In this document: in pieces, positions 8,059 to 16,368 of the stretch | How positions within the stretch are numbered: the first letter of the stretch is position 1 | Layout: each line of letters opens with the position of its first letter | Origin: Lachnospiraceae bacterium | GTDB taxonomy: Bacteria; Bacillota; Clostridia; Lachnospirales; Lachnospiraceae | DNA: 35,622 nt | Assembly (NCBI GenBank): GCA_017614345.1 | Contig: JAGACB010000033.1 | Coordinates: 1 to 35,622, forward strand | Direction of reading: 5' to 3' | Program-made: the position numbers and the translations under genes | The notes under the pieces: generated by a model | What the model was told of the DNA's origin: nothing | The model's input: the letters and a program-made list of their open reading frames with translations, nothing else | Databases searched by the model: none

Positions 8059-8964
8059 ATGGAAAATGATATCGTAAGAAACAAAAAACCGTTTAAACCG
8101 GTAATCGTATTGCTTTATGGATTTCTGATCCTTTTGGCACTTGTCTATCTGCTGCCCCTTGCATGGGTTGTTGTCACATCCTTGAAGGATGACACCGTCA
8201 TCATGACTTCACCCTGGGCTTTGCCTGAGAAGGTGATGTTTGAGAACTATACCTATGCCTGGACCATGGGTCAGATGGGTAAGGCGCTTCTTAACTCTTT
8301 GATCGTAAGTACTGCAACCCTGATCCTTTCCATGATCATCGGCGCTATGGCAGCATTTGCCATCGCAAAACTTCAGTGGAAGCTTTCCAGGCTTACATTG
8401 CTGTATTTCATGATCGGTATGATGATCCCGATCCACTGTCTGCTGATCCCGTTGTTCGTAGAATTCTCGAACATGCCTCTGCTGAACAGCATCCTGGTAG
8501 ATCATCTGCATCTTTTCAGTGAAAAGCTTTCTCTGAAGGATACCCGTATCGGTCTGATCATTCCGTATGTGACCTTCTCTCTGCCGATCACCATCTATAT
8601 CATGGTTGGTTTCTTTGAGAGTATCCCCAACGAGTTGTTCGAGGCAGCCGTGATCGACGGATGCAGCGTACCTCATATGTTCGTAACCGTTGCCATTCCC
8701 ATGGCAAGAACCGGATTCATGGTAACCGGTCTGATGAGCTTCGTAAACAACTGGAACGAGCTTCTTGTTGCCCTGGTATTCCTTACCAAAGAAGAGCTGA
8801 AGACCCTGCCGTTAGCCTTGTCGAAATTCGTCGGACCATACCATACGAATTACACGCAGATGTTTGCGGCCATCATGATCGCAGTCATCCCCACGATCAT
8901 CGTTTACGTACTCTTCGCAAACCAGATCGTAGACGGTCTGACTGCAGGTGCTGTTAAGGGTTGA
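8059..8964 (+). CDS. Sugar ABC transporter permease, MalG/UgpE type
   Basis: 301-residue second permease subunit of the same importer. It shows an N-terminal membrane segment (about 15-37), the characteristic periplasmic-side MSPWALPEKVMFENYTYAW-like stretch, further membrane segments, and the EAA loop (FEAAVIDGCSVPHMFVTVAI followed by PMARTG). AAGGAGGTGG at 8043-8052, overlapping the end of the previous gene, is near-consensus and fixes the ATG. It is the last gene of the operon; a strong terminator lies about 40 bases after the stop. Confidence 0.94.
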   Translation: MENDIVRNKKPFKPVIVLLYGFLILLALVYLLPLAWVVVTSLKDDTVIMTSPWALPEKVMFENYTYAWTMGQMGKALLNSLIVSTATLILSMIIGAMAAFAIAKLQWKLSRLTLLYFMIGMMIPIHCLLIPLFVEFSNMPLLNSILVDHLHLFSEKLSLKDTRIGLIIPYVTFSLPITIYIMVGFFESIPNELFEAAVIDGCSVPHMFVTVAIPMARTGFMVTGLMSFVNNWNELLVALVFLTKEELKTLPLALSKFVGPYHTNYTQMFAAIMIAVIPTIIVYVLFANQIVDGLTAGAVKG

Positions 8965-9002
8965 TCGAAGATCATTGACCTGCAACAATCGCTGATTATG
9001 TT

Positions 9003-9037
9003 TAAACTCCCCGGACAGATCCTGTTCGGGGAGTTTT
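9003..9037. terminator. Intrinsic terminator, probably bidirectional
   Basis: A stem of CTCCCCGGACAG against CTGTTCGGGGAG with a 3-base loop and one G.T pair, flanked by AAA on the left and TTTTT on the right. The plus strand ends the sugar transporter operon; the A-rich left flank gives a shorter T-run for the minus strand. Confidence 0.88.
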
Positions 9038-9049
9038 TATGTGTAAATC

Positions 9050-9109
9050 GGAACCGTCCCCAAAAACACAAAAATGTGTCAAAAGGGACGGTTCCTTTTG
9101 ACACATTTT
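9050..9109. repeat. REP-like element with two overlapping, mutually exclusive hairpins
   Basis: Arm pair A: GGAACCGTCCC (9050-9060) with GGGACGGTTCC (9085-9095). Arm pair B: a 16-base arm at 9071-9086 with its exact complement at 9094-9109, 7-base loop. The arms share 9085-9086 and 9094-9095, so both cannot form together. Pair B is bordered by A-runs and T-runs and can end transcription in either direction, including that of the minus-strand tRNA-Trp. From memory, GGGACGGTTCC with TGTGTCAAAAGG occurs repeatedly in Clostridia intergenic regions; not verified here. Confidence 0.75.
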
Positions 9110-9124
9110 TTGGCATAAAAAAAT

Positions 9125-9195
9125 CAGGGGCAGAGGGATTCGAACCCCCATCAACGGTTTTGGAGACCGCCGCTCTACCATTGAACTATACCCCT
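9125..9195 (-). tRNA. tRNA-Trp (anticodon CCA)
   Basis: On the minus strand the 71-base sequence folds as a cloverleaf. The 7-bp acceptor is AGGGGTA against TGCCCCT with one G.T pair; the D-arm holds TTCAATGGTAGA; the anticodon stem CGGTCT...CCG carries loop CTCCAAA, anticodon CCA; the T-arm holds GGGGGTTCGAATCCC. The discriminator is G and the 3' CCA is not encoded. It is the only minus-strand gene in the window. Confidence 0.95.
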
Positions 9196-9228
9196 TTACG
9201 AACCGTTACCGGTTTCGTTACCTGTGAA

Positions 9229-9257
9229 AATATATCATACAACGGGGGGCTTGTCAA
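9229..9257 (-). promoter_or_regulatory. Promoter of tRNA-Trp
   Basis: On the minus strand: TTGACA (complement of 9252-9257), 17-base spacer, TATATT (complement of 9229-9234). It lies 33 bases before the mature tRNA 5' end and is a near-consensus sigma-A promoter. Confidence 0.85.
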
Positions 9258-9288
9258 CCCATTTAAGGTAGAATTTTTTTCGGACCTG

Positions 9289-9317
9289 TTGTAAGTGATT
9301 TGAGGAAATGATATAAT
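9289..9317 (+). promoter_or_regulatory. Promoter of the nuclease-helicase gene
   Basis: TTGTAA (9289-9294), 17-base spacer, TATAAT (9312-9317). It is divergent from the tRNA-Trp promoter, with 31 bases between the two -35 boxes, and leaves a leader of about 60 bases. Confidence 0.8.
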
Positions 9318-9383
9318 ATACAAGCTGTCTCTCGTGTAAGCGGGTGGGTATGAATCATTTAGAACTGAGTAAGAGGTGTGTAA

Positions 9384-11795
9384 GTGTTTCTGGTTAAGGG
9401 GAATTCTCTTCGGATCAATGTCAGGACTCTCGTGGAGTTCGTTTTAAGAAGCGGTGACCTGGACCTTCGGAAGGGCGGGGGCGTGAGTCCTCAGGCCATG
9501 CAGGAGGGAACCCGGATCCACCAGAAACTGCAGAAGCACCGCAGGGAAGAGTTCTCGGACTATGCACCGGAAACGGCATTTTCCGAGGAGTTTCCCATAG
9601 AGGAGGTCTCGGTCCTTCTGGAGGGCCGGGCAGACGGTGTCTTTACGGACACGGACGGCGTGATCTGTATTGAAGAGATCAAGGGAATGTATTCAGACGT
9701 TCAGCGGATGGAGGAACCGGTTCCGGTGCATCTGGCGCAGGCCGTCTGCTATGCGAAAATGAAGGCGGATGAAGACGGGCTTTCAGCCGCCAGGATCATG
9801 ATGACCTATGTGAACCTGGATTCCGAGGAATGCCATCCTTTCCGTTTTGATTTTACGGAGGAAGAGCTGAATGCCGCTTTTGATAAGATCATGGAGCGGT
9901 TCCGGCCCTGGGTTCTTCGGGTGGTGAGACACCGGGAGGAGAGAAATCTTTCCCTGGCAAAGCTGCCGTTTCCCTATCCCTATCGTGCGGGACAGAAGGA
10001 TGTGGTGGTTTCCGTCTATAAGGCCATCCGCATGCAGAAGAATCTTTTTATTGAAGCACCCACCGGCATCGGGAAAACATTGTCCACCATGTATCCTGCA
10101 GTCTGCTCCATGGGGCAGGGACTGGGAGAAAAGGTCTTTTATCTGACGGCCAAAACCACCACCAGAGGAGTGGCGGGAGAGGCGGCGACCCTTCTTCAGA
10201 AGGCAGGCATGAAAGCCGGAGCCATTATCCTGACTGCAAAGGAAAAGATCTGCATGAGTGAGGGGGTCTGTGATCCCGAGCATTGTCCCTTTGCCAAGGG
10301 GCATTTTGACCGGGTCCTGGATGCAACCTATGAACTGGTCATGAACGAGGAGATGATCACGCCGGAGATCCTGAAGGAATATGCCGAAAAGCATATGGTC
10401 TGCCCCTTTGAGCTGGGGCTGGACGCCAGTCTCTGGGTGGATGTGATCATCGGTGATTATAACCATGTGTTCGATCCCCGGGCAAAACTGGCCCGGTATT
10501 TCGGGGAAGAGGTCTCCAAGGGAGATTATCTGTTCCTGATCGATGAGGCCCATAACCTGGTGGAGCGGGCAAGAGATATGTACAGTGCGGAGATCTCGCT
10601 CCATGCATTGCAGGAAGCCAAGAAGCATTACCGGGAGTTTTCACCGCTCCTTTCCAGGGATGTACAGGCGGTGATCAGGAGAATGGAACGGCTCCGCACC
10701 GAATGCGGAAGCTTTGCCGAGGTGGGCGTGAACGAAGCGGAGAGTGCTGCGGCGGAGATCGGGAAGATCTATACGGACCTGCTGCGCTATGAAGAAGCTC
10801 ATCCTTACTTCAGTGATCCCGAGGGAGCGGAATTCCGTTTTCTCTGGAGGGATTACCTGGATGTGTTTGAATCCGTTCTGGAGGACGGGGAGGATTACCG
10901 GATCTACGCAAAGGAGCAGGAGGGGGATTTTATCCTCCGGATGTACTGTGTATCTCCGGCCTGGAATCTGAAGCAGTATCTGGACAAGGGAAATACGGCC
11001 ATCTTCTTTTCCGCCACCTTCCTGCCCATGAGATATTATAAAGAGGTGCTCACGGGACACAACGAGGACTATGCCATCTATGTGCCTTCCCCCTTTGATA
11101 CCGGCAGGAGAATGCTCCTGTTCGCGGAGGATGTGACCACCAAATACACGAGAAGAAACCGCTCGGAATACGAAAAGATCACGGAGTACTTAAAGAAGAT
11201 CGTGACGGCAAGGTACGGGAACTACCTGGCCTTTGTTCCGTCATTTGCCTATCTGGAGGCTCTCTGGGAAGTGATCGATGAACGCTTTGAGGCAGATGAC
11301 GTTCCCGTGGAGGTGATCCTGCAGGAGCCTTCCATGGGCGAAAAGCTCCGGGGAGAATTTCTCGAGATGTTCCGGGAAGAACGCAAAGATCACTCCTTGT
11401 TAGGCATCTGTGTCCTCGGCGGCGTGTTCTCCGAGGGAATTGACCTGACGGGAGAGCAGCTGATCGGCGTGGCAGTGATCGGAAACGGTCTGCCCATGGT
11501 GTGTCCGGAGCGGGATCTCTTGCGGGATTATTATGACGGACAGGGCTTAAACGGCTTTGATTATGCCTACCGATTCCCGGGACTTAACAAGGTCCTGCAG
11601 TCCGCAGGACGTCTGATCCGGACGGAGTCCGATGAAGGCGTGATAGCCCTTTTGGAGGAACGGTTCCTAAGCCGGGATTATGAAGGTCTCTACCCCAAGG
11701 AGTGGGAAGAGGGCAGCCGGGTGATCCGTTTGGAGGAACTGGACGGCGTATTGGATTATTTTTGGAAAAATCGTTCAAGGTCCGAAGGATCTTGA
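9384..11795 (+). CDS. Cas4/RecB-like nuclease fused to XPD/DinG-type Fe-S helicase
   Basis: 803-residue protein with two enzymatic parts. Residues 1-140 resemble a PD-(D/E)XK nuclease: H46, D84 in GRADGV, E98-I-K100, and the HLAQAVCYA motif at about 116-124. Residues ~200-790 are a superfamily 2 5'-3' DNA helicase of the XPD/DinG group: Walker A APTGIGKT (225-232), four cysteines placed for a 4Fe-4S cluster (C290, C296, C301, C340), DEAH box (387-390), SATFLPM near 550, and motif VI QSAGRLIRT near the end. The start is GTG at 9384 with AGAGGTG at 9372-9378. DinG itself lacks this nuclease type; the fusion points to processing of repair intermediates. Specific substrates are unknown. The sigma-like gene follows 35 bases later. 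Confidence 0.88.
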   Translation: MFLVKGNSLRINVRTLVEFVLRSGDLDLRKGGGVSPQAMQEGTRIHQKLQKHRREEFSDYAPETAFSEEFPIEEVSVLLEGRADGVFTDTDGVICIEEIKGMYSDVQRMEEPVPVHLAQAVCYAKMKADEDGLSAARIMMTYVNLDSEECHPFRFDFTEEELNAAFDKIMERFRPWVLRVVRHREERNLSLAKLPFPYPYRAGQKDVVVSVYKAIRMQKNLFIEAPTGIGKTLSTMYPAVCSMGQGLGEKVFYLTAKTTTRGVAGEAATLLQKAGMKAGAIILTAKEKICMSEGVCDPEHCPFAKGHFDRVLDATYELVMNEEMITPEILKEYAEKHMVCPFELGLDASLWVDVIIGDYNHVFDPRAKLARYFGEEVSKGDYLFLIDEAHNLVERARDMYSAEISLHALQEAKKHYREFSPLLSRDVQAVIRRMERLRTECGSFAEVGVNEAESAAAEIGKIYTDLLRYEEAHPYFSDPEGAEFRFLWRDYLDVFESVLEDGEDYRIYAKEQEGDFILRMYCVSPAWNLKQYLDKGNTAIFFSATFLPMRYYKEVLTGHNEDYAIYVPSPFDTGRRMLLFAEDVTTKYTRRNRSEYEKITEYLKKIVTARYGNYLAFVPSFAYLEALWEVIDERFEADDVPVEVILQEPSMGEKLRGEFLEMFREERKDHSLLGICVLGGVFSEGIDLTGEQLIGVAVIGNGLPMVCPERDLLRDYYDGQGLNGFDYAYRFPGLNKVLQSAGRLIRTESDEGVIALLEERFLSRDYEGLYPKEWEEGSRVIRLEELDGVLDYFWKNRSRSEGS

Positions 11796-11830
11796 ACCAT
11801 ATTATAAACTGTAACGGAAAGGACATTATT

Positions 11831-12430
11831 ATGAATCTGATCGGATTATATCTGGAAGAGATCCAGGGGATCAAAGAGTGTGATGATAAGGAGCGGGAGG
11901 TTCTGGTAAAGGAACTGCTGGCAGGCTCGGAGGAGGCTTCCCAGCGCCTGATCGAAGGACATCTGAAGATGGCGGCGGAGCAGGTGGCAGAGCTCGGAGA
12001 GACCGGAGAGCTGGCTGAGGATCTTCTGGGAGAAGCGAATCTGGCACTTACCATGGCGGTAAAGGAATATGCCGCAGGAGAGGGAGATTTCCTGGATTAT
12101 CTGAAGCGCCGGATCAGAAGAGGACTGGACAGTGTTCTGGATGACAAAAAGAAGAACAATGAGATCAAGGAGCGTGTCAGAGACCAGGTGAATCTTGTGA
12201 CGGATGCCTCCAGACTCTTAGCAGAGGAACTGGGCCGGGAGGCCACCGTGGAGGAACTGGCTAAGAAGATCGGCATGGATCCCGATCAGGTGGTGGAATG
12301 CATGCGGATCGCCTTAAATGCCATGGATCGCAATGTGGCGGAGGAAGCCTTCGGCGACGGAGATTCAGCGGCATCTGCCTTTGAACAGGATCTTTCTTCC
12401 TTTTCCTATGATCCCGAGCAGGGCAGTTGA
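11831..12430 (+). CDS. Small sigma-factor-like protein (regions 2/3-like, no region 4)
   Basis: 199-residue protein. The ATG at 11831 has GGAAAGGAC at 11816-11824 in front; an upstream in-frame extension would start inside the previous gene and has no ribosome binding site. Residues about 1-110 (MNLIGLYLEEI, EEASQRLIEGHLKMAAEQVAEL, DLLGEANLALTMAV, FLDYLKRRIRRGL) resemble sigma-70 regions 1.2-2, where normal sigma has LIEANLRLVV and GMIGLMKAV. Residues about 135-170 (ASRLLAEELGREATVEELAKK followed by IGMDPDQVV) match sigma region 3 well. Region 4, which binds the -35 box, is absent, and the region 2.4 aromatic DNA-melting residues are not evident. It may be a degenerate sigma, an RNA-polymerase-binding regulator or an anti-sigma decoy; function unknown. 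The C-terminal tail is acidic and Ser/Ala-rich. Confidence 0.75.
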   Translation: MNLIGLYLEEIQGIKECDDKEREVLVKELLAGSEEASQRLIEGHLKMAAEQVAELGETGELAEDLLGEANLALTMAVKEYAAGEGDFLDYLKRRIRRGLDSVLDDKKKNNEIKERVRDQVNLVTDASRLLAEELGREATVEELAKKIGMDPDQVVECMRIALNAMDRNVAEEAFGDGDSAASAFEQDLSSFSYDPEQGS

Positions 12431-12484
12431 ATGCCGGGAACAAAGCGGTGTGATCGGGGTCTTCGGGTCACATCTAATTCTGTC

Positions 12485-12513
12485 TTGCACAGTATCCGGA
12501 ATTGTGATAAATT
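12485..12513 (+). promoter_or_regulatory. Candidate promoter of purL
   Basis: TTGCAC (12485-12490), 17 bases, TAAATT (12508-12513), 35 bases before the purL start. The -10 is only moderate. No PurR box or purine riboswitch fold was recognised in the 118-base gap. Confidence 0.4.
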
Positions 12514-12548
12514 GATAGAGCAGTTTCTCAAAGGAGGATGGTTTTACA

Positions 12549-15500
12549 ATGAGCGTAAAACGCGTGTATGTTGAAAAAAAGGCTCCTTTTGCGGTTAAGG
12601 CAAAAGAGCTCAGCCATGAAGTCAAGAGTTATCTGGGGATCAAGAGTGTCAGCCGTCTGAGGGTTCTGATCCGGTATGATGTGGAGAACATTTCCGAGGC
12701 AACCTGGGAAAAGGCTCTCGTTACCGTATTTTCCGAGCCGCCGGTAGATGACTATTATGAGAATGATTTTCCCAGAGAAGAGCAGGATCGCGTCTTCAGC
12801 GTGGAGTACCTGCCCGGGCAGTTTGATCAGCGCGCGGATTCCGCAGAGCAGTGCATCCGTTTCTTAAATGAAGAGGAGCAGGCTGTGATCCATACCGCAG
12901 TGACCTATGTGATCAGTGGTGATGTGACGGACGAGGAGTTTGTGAAGATCCGCAGCCTGACCATTAATCCGGTGGACTCCCGGATCGCTTCCGAGGAGAT
13001 CCCGGACACCTTACAGAATACCTTTGACGAGCCCGAGGACGTTAAGATCTTTACGGGCTTTATCACCATGGAGGAAAATGACTTAAAGGCTCTCTACGAT
13101 TCTCTGAATCTGGCCATGACCTTTAAGGATTTCCTGTTTATCCGTGACTATTTCAAGAATGAGGAGCACAGAGATCCCTCCGTGACCGAGATCCGGATGC
13201 TGGATACCTACTGGTCTGACCATTGCCGTCATACCACCTTCCTCACCGAGTTAAAGAATATCGAATTCGATGAGGGCTATTACAGAAAGCCCATCGAAGA
13301 GACATACCTGAAGTATATCAAGGATCGGAACGAGATCTACGGAGACCGTCCCGATAAGTTCGTGTGCCTGATGGAGCTGGCTCTGATGGGCGCTAAGAAG
13401 CTGAAGGCTGAAGGAAAGCTGGAGGATCAGGAGGAGTCTGATGAGATCAACGCCTGCTCTATTGTGGTTCCCGTTGAGATCGACGGCAAGACAGAAGAGT
13501 GGCTTGTAAACTTCAAGAACGAGACTCACAACCATCCTACCGAGATCGAGCCCTTCGGTGGCGCTGCAACCTGCCTCGGCGGTGCGATCCGTGACCCGCT
13601 GTCCGGCCGTACCTATGTATATCAGGCTATGCGTATCACCGGTGCTGCCGACCCTACAAGACCCATGTCCGAGACTCTCGAAGGAAAGCTTCCTCAGAAG
13701 AAGATCGTTCGTGAGGCTGCTCACGGTTACAGCTCCTACGGTAACCAGATCGGTCTGGCAACCGGATATGTTCGGGAGATCTATCATCCCGGTTATGTGG
13801 CTAAGAGAATGGAGATCGGTGCCGTTATGGGCGCAGCTCCCAGAAGTGCAGTCATCCGTGAGACCTCCGATCCCGGGGATGTGATCATCCTCATCGGCGG
13901 ACGTACCGGTCGTGACGGTATCGGCGGTGCAACCGTTTCCTCCAAGGCTCATAAGAGCTCTTCCATCGAGACCTGCGGTGCTGAGGTTCAGAAGGGTAAT
14001 CCGCCTACAGAGCGGAAGATCCAGCGTCTGTTCCGCAGACCTGAGGTGACTGCCATCATCAAGAAGTGTAATGACTTCGGTGCAGGCGGTGTTTCCGTTG
14101 CCATCGGCGAGCTGGCTGACGGTCTGAAGATCAACCTGGACCGTGTTCCGAAGAAGTATGCGGGTCTGGACGGTACGGAGATCGCCATCTCCGAGTCCCA
14201 GGAGCGTATGGCTGTTGTTGTAGATCCCAAGAACGTGGATCAGATGCTGGCCTATGCGGCTGAGGAGAACTTAGAGGCTGTCTGCGTGGCAGTAGTGGAT
14301 CCCGATCCGAGACTTGTCATGACCTGGAGAGGCAAGGAGATCGTCAACATCTCCAGAGCCTTCCTGAATTCCAACGGTGCTCATCAGGAGACAGATGTCA
14401 GAGTGACTCTGCCTGATGATCAGGAAAATTATTTCGCAGCCAAGGCTCCCGAAGATGTGAAGGGTGCCTGGATCTCCATGCTTTCCGATCTGAACGTATG
14501 CTCCCAGAAGGGTCTGGTAGAGATGTTCGACGGATCCATCGGTGCAGGCAGCGTTTACATGCCTTACGGCGGAAAATATCAGCTGACACCGGTTCAGACC
14601 ATGGTAGCAAAGCTTCCCGTGCTTTCCGGCACCACAGACTGTGTGACCATGATGTCCTACGGCTTTGATCCTTATCTTTCTTCCTGGAGCCCTTATCACG
14701 GTTCTGTTTATGCGGTTGTGGATTCCATCACCAAGGTTGTGGCAGCCGGCGGTGATTTCTCCAAGATCCGTATGACCTATCAGGAATACTTTAAGAGAAT
14801 GACTGCAAACCCTGCAGACTGGGGCCAGCCCTTCTCCGCACTTTTGGGTGCTTATGATGCACAGATCGGTTTCGGACTTCCTTCCATCGGCGGTAAGGAT
14901 TCCATGTCCGGTACCTTCAACGATATTTCCGTTCCGCCTACCCTTGTCTCCTTTGCAGTGGATATCGCGTCCGACAAGACCGTGATCACTCCGGAGTTCA
15001 AGAATGCCGGAAACAAGCTGGTTCTCTTTACACCTGACAGAACCGGTGAGTACAGCCTGCCGGATTACGGCGCACTCATGGATCTCTTCAGAGACGTTCA
15101 TTCCGATATTGAGAACGGTCTGATCCGTTCCGCATATGCTCTGGGTGCCAAGGGTATCGCAGAGGCAGTCAGCCTCATGGGCTTCGGTAACCATCTGGGT
15201 GCCGAGCTGGATGCTCAGGCAGTAAGTGCAGAGGAGCTTTTTGCGCCTTCCTACGGCTCCATCATTGCCGAGGTTTCCGAGAAGGATCTGGTATCTCTTC
15301 AGGGACATTGCCGTGTGATCGGTCAGGTAACTGCAGAAGCTTCCTTCAGCTACGGTGATGTAAAGGTGGATCTCATGGATGCCATCGACACCTGGAAGAA
15401 GCCTCTTGATCGGGTATTCCCTTCCCTTTCTTCCGATGTTCAGCCGGAAGTGGAGAGCAAACTCTACAAGGCAGACTCCATTGTGGTATGCAACCACAAG

Positions 15501-16304
15501 ATCGCACAGCCTACCGTATTCATTCCGGTATTCCCCGGAACCAACTGTGAGTACGATTCCGCAAAGGCCTTTGAACGGGCCGGTGCCAAGACCATTGTCC
15601 GTGTCATGAAAAATATGACCGCAAACGATATCCGTGAATCCGTGGAATACTTTGCCGACGGTATCCGTCAGGCTCAGATCGTTATGTTCCCCGGCGGTTT
15701 CTCAGCCGGTGACGAACCGGAAGGCTCTGCCAAGTTTTTTGCAACCGCTTTCCGTAACGAGGTTCTGAAGGATGAGATCGAGAAGCTCTTGAATGAGCGT
15801 GACGGTCTGGTACTCGGTATCTGTAACGGTTTCCAGGCTCTGATCAAGCTGGGGCTGGTTCCTTACGGAAAGATCACGGAGCAGACTGCAGATTCTCCGA
15901 CACTGACCTACAACACCATCGGTCGCCATATCTCCAAGATGGCATATACCAAGGTGGTTTCCAATAAGTCTCCCTGGCTGCAGCTGGCTACCCTGGGCGG
16001 AACCTATTGCTGCCCTGCATCCCACGGTGAAGGTAGATTTGTTGCCGGCGGCGACTGGCTGAAGAAGCTGGCCGAGAACGGACAGATCGCAACCCAGTAC
16101 GTGGATGCGGACGGAAATGCAGTAAACGATGAAGAATGGAACATCAACGGCTCTTATCAGGCGATCGAGGGTATCACTAGTCCTGACGGAAGAGTCCTCG
16201 GCAAGATGGCTCATGCAGAGCGTATCGGCCGCAGTGTAGCGATCAATATCTACGGAGATCAGGATATGAAGATCTTCGAATCCGGCGTAGCTTACTTTAA
16301 GTAA
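12549..16304 (+). CDS. purL: Phosphoribosylformylglycinamidine synthase, single-chain
   Basis: FGAM synthase, step four of purine biosynthesis: FGAR, glutamine and ATP give FGAM. The 1,251-residue chain carries both the ATP-dependent synthase and the glutaminase, the one-chain form also found in other Clostridia, unlike the split PurS/PurQ/PurL of Bacillus. Visible: the NETHNHPTEIEPFGGAATC motif and GGAIRDPLSGR of the first AIRS-like half, the second half with GKDSMSGTF, and a C-terminal class I glutaminase starting VFIPVFPGTNCEYDSA with nucleophile Cys1092 in GICNGFQ and catalytic His1159/Glu1161 in ASHGEGRF. AAGGAGG at 12531-12537 precedes the ATG. No other pur gene is adjacent, so it stands apart from a pur operon. 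Confidence 0.96.
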   Translation: MSVKRVYVEKKAPFAVKAKELSHEVKSYLGIKSVSRLRVLIRYDVENISEATWEKALVTVFSEPPVDDYYENDFPREEQDRVFSVEYLPGQFDQRADSAEQCIRFLNEEEQAVIHTAVTYVISGDVTDEEFVKIRSLTINPVDSRIASEEIPDTLQNTFDEPEDVKIFTGFITMEENDLKALYDSLNLAMTFKDFLFIRDYFKNEEHRDPSVTEIRMLDTYWSDHCRHTTFLTELKNIEFDEGYYRKPIEETYLKYIKDRNEIYGDRPDKFVCLMELALMGAKKLKAEGKLEDQEESDEINACSIVVPVEIDGKTEEWLVNFKNETHNHPTEIEPFGGAATCLGGAIRDPLSGRTYVYQAMRITGAADPTRPMSETLEGKLPQKKIVREAAHGYSSYGNQIGLATGYVREIYHPGYVAKRMEIGAVMGAAPRSAVIRETSDPGDVIILIGGRTGRDGIGGATVSSKAHKSSSIETCGAEVQKGNPPTERKIQRLFRRPEVTAIIKKCNDFGAGGVSVAIGELADGLKINLDRVPKKYAGLDGTEIAISESQERMAVVVDPKNVDQMLAYAAEENLEAVCVAVVDPDPRLVMTWRGKEIVNISRAFLNSNGAHQETDVRVTLPDDQENYFAAKAPEDVKGAWISMLSDLNVCSQKGLVEMFDGSIGAGSVYMPYGGKYQLTPVQTMVAKLPVLSGTTDCVTMMSYGFDPYLSSWSPYHGSVYAVVDSITKVVAAGGDFSKIRMTYQEYFKRMTANPADWGQPFSALLGAYDAQIGFGLPSIGGKDSMSGTFNDISVPPTLVSFAVDIASDKTVITPEFKNAGNKLVLFTPDRTGEYSLPDYGALMDLFRDVHSDIENGLIRSAYALGAKGIAEAVSLMGFGNHLGAELDAQAVSAEELFAPSYGSIIAEVSEKDLVSLQGHCRVIGQVTAEASFSYGDVKVDLMDAIDTWKKPLDRVFPSLSSDVQPEVESKLYKADSIVVCNHKIAQPTVFIPVFPGTNCEYDSAKAFERAGAKTIVRVMKNMTANDIRESVEYFADGIRQAQIVMFPGGFSAGDEPEGSAKFFATAFRNEVLKDEIEKLLNERDGLVLGICNGFQALIKLGLVPYGKITEQTADSPTLTYNTIGRHISKMAYTKVVSNKSPWLQLATLGGTYCCPASHGEGRFVAGGDWLKKLAENGQIATQYVDADGNAVNDEEWNINGSYQAIEGITSPDGRVLGKMAHAERIGRSVAINIYGDQDMKIFESGVAYFK

Positions 16305-16327
16305 GTTGCAGACCAAAGGTCTGCAAC
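16305..16327. repeat. GTTGCAGACC hairpin directly after purL
   Basis: A perfect 10-bp stem (16305-16314 with 16318-16327) closed by AAA begins one base after the purL stop. There is no T-run, so it is not a normal terminator. The 3' arm and following bases (CTGCAACAATC) recur at 8980-8990 and, slightly changed, inside a similar hairpin at 25642-25664. Confidence 0.7.
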
Positions 16328-16368
16328 AATCGTCGCAGAGGAAACTATTCCATCCGGGGGATGAAAAG

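Noticed and set aside
8998..9294. 98-codon plus-strand frame over the terminator, double hairpin and tRNA-Trp
   Set aside because: Its sequence is made of structured RNA elements and the complement of a tRNA; no ribosome binding site.
9783..10628. 281-codon minus-strand frame inside the nuclease-helicase gene
   Set aside because: Antisense shadow of a gene with complete helicase motifs; no ribosome binding site or family features.
11702..11830. N-terminal extension of the sigma-like protein
   Set aside because: It overlaps the helicase gene in another frame, while ATG 11831 has a good ribosome binding site and starts a sigma-like sequence.
12431..12548. Purine riboswitch or PurR box ahead of purL
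   Set aside because: No matching core or palindrome found; only a TGTGA/TCACA pairing of low strength.
14271..15497. Long open frame (408 codons) on the minus strand inside purL
   Set aside because: It lies entirely antisense to a well-supported purL, its product has no recognisable motif, and its composition mirrors the purL codons.
16306..16368. TTG-initiated N-terminal extension of the gene after purL
   Set aside because: The extension would begin within the hairpin after purL; GGGGGA before ATG 16369 supports the shorter form.
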